Shown here piece after piece: positions 58,144 through 64,000 of a stretch of 64,000 bases of DNA. The number at the start of each line of letters is the position of its first letter. Position 1 is the stretch's first letter. Position numbers and translations under genes: made by a program. The stretch is from Balanoglossus misakiensis (Eukaryota > Hemichordata). Location: NCBI GenBank assembly GCA_040954595.2, contig CM082578.2, positions 3,906,001 through 3,970,000 of the forward strand, in the 5' to 3' direction. The notes under the pieces were generated by a model, which had not been told where the DNA came from, ran no database searches, and saw only the letters and a list, made by a program, of their open reading frames with translations.

Positions 58144-60434
58144 CTGGAACAAAGCAAATATACTGTCTAGTTAGGTTTTTACTATCCTTTCACCACCACA
58201 CTTCAGATAACCTTCTCATCAAATCACATCACTAGTGATTATAACCAGTAAAAAGTAGTGGAACTTTTAACAGACAGAAGTGATTTATAGAAACTAAGTC
58301 CGAACAAAGTTGTAATTCAACAGCAACACATAATACACACATATCCCCATGCCTGTATACAAATAGACACATATACACACAAAGTATCACAGACACACTT
58401 TTTTTCTGCTGGAAAACAGGATAAGGCTTAAATCCTGACCCCTGTATGACCTAACATTCTGGCATTCACATTAGAATGTGCTCAGACAAATCTCAGATCT
58501 GAGTGAAATTTTCTTTAAAAACCATTTCCACCAGTTAGCAATATCAAGTCCAAGTACGATAGGCATACATGTATGAATTTGCACAGACATAAACAAATAC
58601 ACGGACACCCCAACATCCACCGTGTACAACCAAAAAAGGCTTCAGACCTGACCCTGAATGACCCGACATTTTCCCATTTACGTTGCAATGTACTCAGCCA
58701 AATCTGAATAAAATTTCACTTCAAAACCATTTCCACCAGTTAGCAATATCAAGTCCAAGTACGATAGGCATACATGTATGAATTTGCACAGACATAAACA
58801 AATACACAGACACCCCAACATCCACCGTGTACAACCAAATAAGGCTTCAGACCTGACCCTGAATGACCCGACATTTTCCCATTTACGTTGCAATGTACTC
58901 AGCCAAATCTGAATAAAATTTCACTTCAAAACCATTTCCACCAGTTAGCAATATCAAGTCCAAGTACGATAGGCATACATGTATGAATTTGCACAGACAT
59001 AAACAAATACACGGACACCCCAACATCCACCGTGTACAACCAAAAAAGGCTTCAGACCTGACCCTGAATGACCCGACATTTTCCCATTTACGTTGCAATG
59101 TACTCAGCCAAATCTGAATAAAATTTCACTTCAAAACCATTTCCACCAGTTAGCAATATCAAGTCCAAGTACGATAGGCATACATGTATGAATTTGCACA
59201 GACATAAACAAATACACGGACACCCCAACATCCACCGTGTACAACCAAATAAGGCTTCAGACCTGACCCTGAATGACCCGACATTTTCCCATTTACGTTG
59301 CAATGTACTCAGCCAAATCTGAATAAAATTTCACTTCAAAACCATTTCCACCAGTTAGCAATATCAAGTCCAAGTACGATAGGCATACATGTATGAATTT
59401 GCACAGACATAAACAAATACACGGACACCCCAACATCCACCGTGTACAACCAAAAAAGGCTTCAGACCTGACCCTGAATGACCCGACATTTTCCCATTTA
59501 CGTTGCAATGTACTCAGCCAAATCTGAATAAAATTTCACTTCAAAACCATTTCCACCAGTTAGCAATATCAAGTCCAAGTACGATAGGCATACATGTATG
59601 AATTTGCACAGACATAAACAAATACACGGACACCCCAACATCCACCGTGTACAACCAAAAAAGGCTTCAGACCTGACCCTGAATGACCCGACATTTTCCC
59701 ATTTACGTTGCAATGTACTCAGCCAAATCTGAATAAAATTTCACTTCAAAACCATTTCCACCAGTCAGCAATATCAAGTCCAAGTACAATGACAAGCATA
59801 CATGTACGCATTCATACATACAGACACACACACGGACAAATACACACACAGTATTCACTCACACCGCATTTCCCTCCTGAAGAACCTGATAAGGCTTGAA
59901 TCCTGACCCTTGTATGACCTTACATCCTGGCATTTTCATTATGTACTCATACAAATCATAACATGATTGTTTTATACCTGATTTACACTTAGTAATTTAA
60001 TATACAAGTTCGATGACAGGACAAGGACATCAACAAACATACATCATACCAATGTTTTTTTGAAGCCATTGTTGTAAGTAATGGCACTATCCAATGGTCT
60101 TAACACCACATAGCACAATGATTGTTCTGCACATACAAGTCCCTTCCTTTCTGATGTATTCAATAAACACCATTTCTATGAACTATTACAATATGTTTTT
60201 CTTCCGTCACCCCTGAATAACAAATTCATAGAAATGGGCTAGTGCTTTTACATGTTAACAGACGGTGCATGGAAGTGGACAATCATCCTATCTGATATTA
60301 AACCACAGTGTGACTGATAGTAGAACTAAGCAATTCCTCCGCAAATGATTTAAAAGGCTAATTCACATTTGACACAATGCACACCCGAGTGTGTTAATCT
60401 ATGATACTATGCACTGTTGTGCACCAACACTCAC
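58144..60434 (-). other. Predicted leader intron 2, copy C
   Basis: Same splice signals and order as in copy A. It contains the 205-bp minisatellite (58420-59945) and about 0.5 kb of collinear non-coding DNA. No other gene was seen. Confidence 0.7.
58420..59945 (-). repeat. 205-bp minisatellite inside leader intron, copy C
   Basis: Six good units plus diverged end units; the CGATAGGCATACATG motif recurs at about 58558, 58763, 58968, 59173, 59378 and 59583. Units are more homogeneous than in copy A, and the caaaaaagg/caaataagg variants largely alternate, suggesting a 410-bp pair as the recent unit of expansion. Confidence 0.95.
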
Positions 60435-60460
60435 CTTGAAAACTCTTTGGTAGCCAAAAT
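60435..60460 (-). other. 26-nt leader microexon, copy C
   Basis: Identical to the copy A exon at 10128-10153, with the same acceptor (TTCTTGACAG) and donor (GTGAGTG) on the minus strand. Confidence 0.75.
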
Positions 60461-61646
60461 CTGTCAAGAAAATAAAAAAACCTGTTTAATTAACTAATTA
60501 ACTATAAATATATATCTAAACTAGTACATTAAAATATACAATTGCCTACAAACAGGATAACAATTAACAATAAATTCACTGCCAAGCTTGTGATATTCAG
60601 AAATTCATATCTTGATCACAGTTTCCATACAAATGGCACATACAGGTTACCACAGATTGATAACACAAATTGTCTTGCCCACAACGTAGTTTCATGGCAT
60701 CAAAATATGTTAACAAGTCAACTGTTCTTTTCATGCTCCTGCCAGATTTCATTGTCTATGTTTTGGCACACCTGTCACACCAGAAAGCATACACACTAAA
60801 GACAGTGGTCACCAAAAATATTTGGCCAATTCTCCACTTGTCCCCACATTTTTACAAACAACCAAAATGTCAAATAATCCAGCAATGTTTCTGTTTTGTA
60901 CTCACACAGATCGTTCAATATTTGAAGCAAAATTCCTTTCAATTATAAAAAAAAACAAATCAATTTAACTGATAAAAATTACAATGATTACCCCTGGGCT
61001 TTTGATCACATAAACATACAATATTCACAGAAATAAATGCAGTATTTACGTATTTGGAAAAGCCAATCCATAAATACCACACAGTTTATTTTTTTTTACA
61101 AATATACATCCTAGAATTAATACTTTACCAACGCTTGTACGTAACATACGCATGACACACCGATCGCCCGAATTCAACACTTCCGGTCACGAGATTCGCT
61201 TGCCTAAACCCTTTCCAGTCTAAATAATCATTTGTACATTGACTGCAAAAAGAAGCTTATCTCGTAATTTCAACTTGAATGGAACCGAACGCACTAGAAA
61301 CTCTGATTTACCCAGCCTCTAATTGTTCTATTTAATCCAGCAAACTCCACCATCTCAACATATATAACATTTGCCAAAACATGCATGCTTACGGTACCAT
61401 GGATTCTTTACATACAATAAGCAATCTCGACATGTTACGATAGCCGCCATCTTGGATTTCGCTCGAGACGAAAATACAAAACATCTTACAAAACTGCCAT
61501 CGTCTCACAAACAAACAAAATCACACTACCATTGGTTAAACAACAACTTCATAACCAACACCACCAAGTATTATACGTTCAAACCACCGATTCTCTCATT
61601 CGTATCACATTTAAAAACAGCATGTGATTGTATACGTGTTACTCAC
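60461..61646 (-). other. Predicted leader intron 1, copy C
   Basis: Spans from the donor next to 61647 to the acceptor next to 60460; its counterpart in copy A is 10154-11336. It contains the alternative donor at 61129 and an ACTTCCGGTCACG stretch (ETS-like) near 61180. No gene was recognised, although several short frames occur. Confidence 0.6.
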
Positions 61647-61732
61647 CGGATTCAGGTCAACGCCTCTGCTGGAGTCAGATTCGTTTTCGGATTCAAGTGC
61701 GTAGGATGAAGTTGCTTTCAGATTCATAACCT
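61647..61732 (-). other. Predicted leader exon 1, copy C
   Basis: Ends at a strong donor (CCG then GTGAGTAAC) at 61647. The start is estimated from the TATA box at 61756-61763. The in-frame TGA upstream of the splice junction is the same as in copy A. Confidence 0.55.
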
Positions 61733-61755
61733 ATAGACGTGTTGGGTTAACACTC

Positions 61756-61763
61756 CTTTTATA
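61756..61763 (-). promoter_or_regulatory. TATA box, copy C
   Basis: TATAAAAG on the minus strand, a near-ideal TATA element, about 110 bp upstream of the predicted leader donor. Confidence 0.65.
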
Positions 61764-62006
61764 CAGCTCAATATATTGGTATATCCATACTACATCCTCT
61801 TCACAGTTAACGAATGTAATATACAGATCTGTTCACTTAAATAAAGATATGTTTATAGCCAAACAAATACCTCTGTCAAAACTTTCACTGATTCAGATGA
61901 AAATTTTCAACAATTTACAACCAATCCACACATCACTAGTGACTATTAACCAATCACATAATGTGTCCATTCTAACTTTGTATTTCGCCCTCAACTACTG
62001 CATGTG

Positions 62007-63078
62007 TAATGATGCATGTGGATTAGTGTGTAATCACAATATTTTGTAGTCTACCTTCTGCCCATCATTTTTGTAATTGGACATTATGCTGTCCATGTTC
62101 CAGTTTTTTTGCCACAATTTTTACTAAGTTTGCCAAGAACATTGTCATTGGTCGAAGATTATGGCGGCCATATTGGATTTTCGAAAAACCATACTAAAAC
62201 TCCAACAATCTTCTCCAGAACCAGCGATAACTGAGTCGCAAGATTCGGGGAGTATGGTCACTACACTGATGTCTATCAAGTATACAAAGAGCATTGTGAT
62301 TGGTCGAAAAATATGGCGGCCATATTGGATTTTGTAAAAAGCAGTGAAAAATTGAAATTCCTTTTTCTAGTCTAGAAATTGATAGCATGCAAATTCTTTT
62401 TATGGATATCAATCGTCATATGACTAAAATATGTTACAAATTTTTGGTGATTTTTCACATGACCTTTGACCTACTTTTCACACATTATTATTTCTGCATA
62501 TCTATTTCCAGGCTAACCTATAGGGATGCATATATAGCTCATACTACCTGTTCTAAATGTACCAGAGTTCTGATTTTTGTGCACATTGGTATCGCCCCTG
62601 CCAGGACCTACCCCAAATATTTTGGTAATTTTGGCAATGACCTTTGACCTACTTTTGACACATCGTTTTTTTCTGCATATCTAATTCCAGGCTAACCTAT
62701 AGGGCTATCATTTTGCTTTTTGATGTATGTGGATTTGTATGTGATAAAAAAATTTCGCTACTTTTCATGACCCCTTTGACCTCTGCTGACCTCATTAAAT
62801 ATGCGCATACCTAATTACAGATGCACCAATAGACCTAGAGGTTTGGTTTTTGTTGGACATTGACCAGTATTGGGTCAAAATTTTTTGCCCAAATGTTGGG
62901 TGACCTCAGGTGACCTTTGACCTACTTAACACTATATCAACACCAAACATAGATATAACCTTGATATTTCATGGGATAAAACACAGCATTATGGTTCTAC
63001 TCATTAATTATGTGCATATCTAATAATCTGATCAGATAATAGAGCTTGGGCCCGGACAATGCTGCTTGCAGCTTTAAT
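62007..63078 (-). repeat. Partial 1.43-kb family units beside copy C
   Basis: Truncated unit matching 11698-12332, then a further partial unit that ends with GCTGCTTGCAGC at 63061-63072 and TTTAAT. Copy A lacks about 0.6 kb of this (62637-63217) through an internal deletion. Confidence 0.88.
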
Positions 63079-64000
63079 TTATTCTTGTGTCAATTCTTTG
63101 TCGCTCTAGATCTCAGACACCGCTGCAGGTACACTTCTGAAACTTGCTACAGTGGTCAAGGTCAATGAGTAGTCGTGCATTGAACCTGTGAATTTTTAAT
63201 TAGTCACGTGACCTGGCGGCCATCTTGGATTTTCTAAAAAAATGCAAATCTCAGATCTCAGAAACTACAAGTCAGATCAACTTCAAATTTGGCATGCTGG
63301 TAGACTACCTCCTGCCCATCATTTTTGTAATTGGAAATTATGCTGTCAATGTTGCAGTTTTTTTGCTACAATTTTTTTTCTGAAATCTGGCTTAAATTTC
63401 AAAAATCTTCTTCTCCAGAACCGGTGATAACCGAGACATGGGGTTTGGGGTATGTGGTCACCTAACTGATGTCTATCAAGTTTGCGAAGATCATTGTGAT
63501 TGGTCGAAGATTATGGCGGCCATATTGGATTTTCGAAAAACCCTAGTAAAATTTCAAAAATCTTCTTCTCGAGAACCGGCGATAACCGAGTCACAAGATT
63601 TTGTGTGTGTGGTCATTCAACAGATGTCTATCAAGTTTGCGAAGAGGAATGTGATTGGTCGAAGATTATGGCGGCCATATTGGATTTTGTGAAAAACGAT
63701 TAAAAAGTAAAAATTCCCTTTCTAGCCTAAAAATTGATAGCACAGAAATTCTTTTTATGGATATGAATCATCATATGCCAAGAATAAGCTATAAATATTT
63801 TGGTAATTTTGGCAATGACCTTTGACCTACTTTTGACGCATCATTTTTCTGCATATCTAATTCCATGCTAACCTTTAAGGCTATCATTTTGGTTTTTGAT
63901 GTATGTGGATTCGTATGTGATCAAAAAATTTTGCTACTTTTCATGACCCCTTTGACCTCTGCTGACCTCATTAAATATGCACATACCTAATTACAGATGA
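63079..64000 (-). repeat. 1.43-kb repeat unit cut by the right window edge
   Basis: Follows the left-array units base for base from the ttattcttgtgtcaattc start through two GGCGGCCATATTGG blocks to a TGACCTTTGACCT site, then runs off the window. Confidence 0.9.

Larger units (their letters stand above)
47853..62006 (-). mobile_element. Helentron-type Helitron, copy C (ends approximate)
   Basis: Most complete of the near-identical A/C pair: leader with TATA box, microexon, minisatellite-bearing intron, intact gene and a tandemly repeated 3' region. The right edge is where the 1.43-kb repeat begins, and the left edge is the end of the tandem 3' units. Neither is a proven terminus. Confidence 0.8.

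Noticed and set aside
50626-58152. Start of copy C at the TTG at 58152 (peptide MFQMPRSR)
   Set aside because: Those three codons belong to the predicted intron (ctttgttccag). Nuclear genes rarely start at TTG, and copy B starts at the matching ATG.
1-64000. tRNA, rRNA or other structured RNA genes
   Set aside because: No cloverleaf, conserved rRNA block or snRNA-like sequence was recognised on either strand by eye. A covariance-model scan would be decisive.

Overview
The window looks like repeat-rich nuclear DNA of an animal, most likely an aquatic invertebrate. It is AT-rich and dominated by transposable elements, with GT-AG introns, TATA boxes and a poly(A) signal. I see no bacterial-style operon and no ordinary single-copy host gene. 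The phylum cannot be fixed from the sequence. Echinoderm, hemichordate, lancelet and mollusc are all plausible, because large OTU-bearing Helitrons of this kind are known from such genomes.

Three very large rolling-circle transposon genes of the Helentron/Helitron2 branch fill most of the coding space. Copy A (minus, 1-7256, cut by the left window edge) and copy C (minus, 50626-58143) are near-identical and lie in a shared duplicated block of at least 12 kb. Copy B (plus, 23798-31093) is a diverged relative. All three encode an N-terminal basic motif, short tandem peptide repeats, an OTU cysteine-protease domain, a second lysine-rich repeat tract, a Cys-rich zinc-binding region, a Helitron Rep domain (HUH plus two-tyrosine motif) and a PIF1-family helicase. 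B and C are seen through to a C-terminal endonuclease of the EEP (AP-like) type; in A this domain runs off the window. No frame is broken in the visible parts. By family knowledge the Rep domain nicks and joins single-stranded DNA, the helicase unwinds it, and the OTU and EEP domains are accessory activities typical of Helentrons.

Each gene appears to have a spliced 5' leader: a first exon behind a TATA box, a 26-nt microexon, and a coding exon whose ATG directly follows the 3' splice site. The last leader intron of A and C holds a 205-bp minisatellite (about 10 units in A, 6 in C). The first leader intron of B holds a perfect 40-bp hairpin and a 725-bp Harbinger-like MITE. Downstream of the coding regions, C carries a tandem array of about 965-bp units that each start with a copy of the gene's own last 130 bp, and B carries a decayed copy of its own last 0.5 kb.

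The rest is mainly a second repeat family with units of about 1.43 kb, in head-to-tail arrays: minus orientation at 11.7-18.6 kb and 62.0-64.0 kb, plus orientation at 34.7-45.2 kb. Its units end in a GCTGC..GCAGC fold-back next to AAG/CTTT-rich tracts and carry many AGGTCA half-sites arranged as DR1 and DR4/DR5, motifs that match nuclear-receptor response elements. The two large arrays face each other across copy B, forming a giant inverted repeat. Remaining stretches (18.6-20.1, 31.6-34.7 and 45.4-47.8 kb) show only microsatellites, a 122-bp tandem duplication and a 22-bp palindrome.
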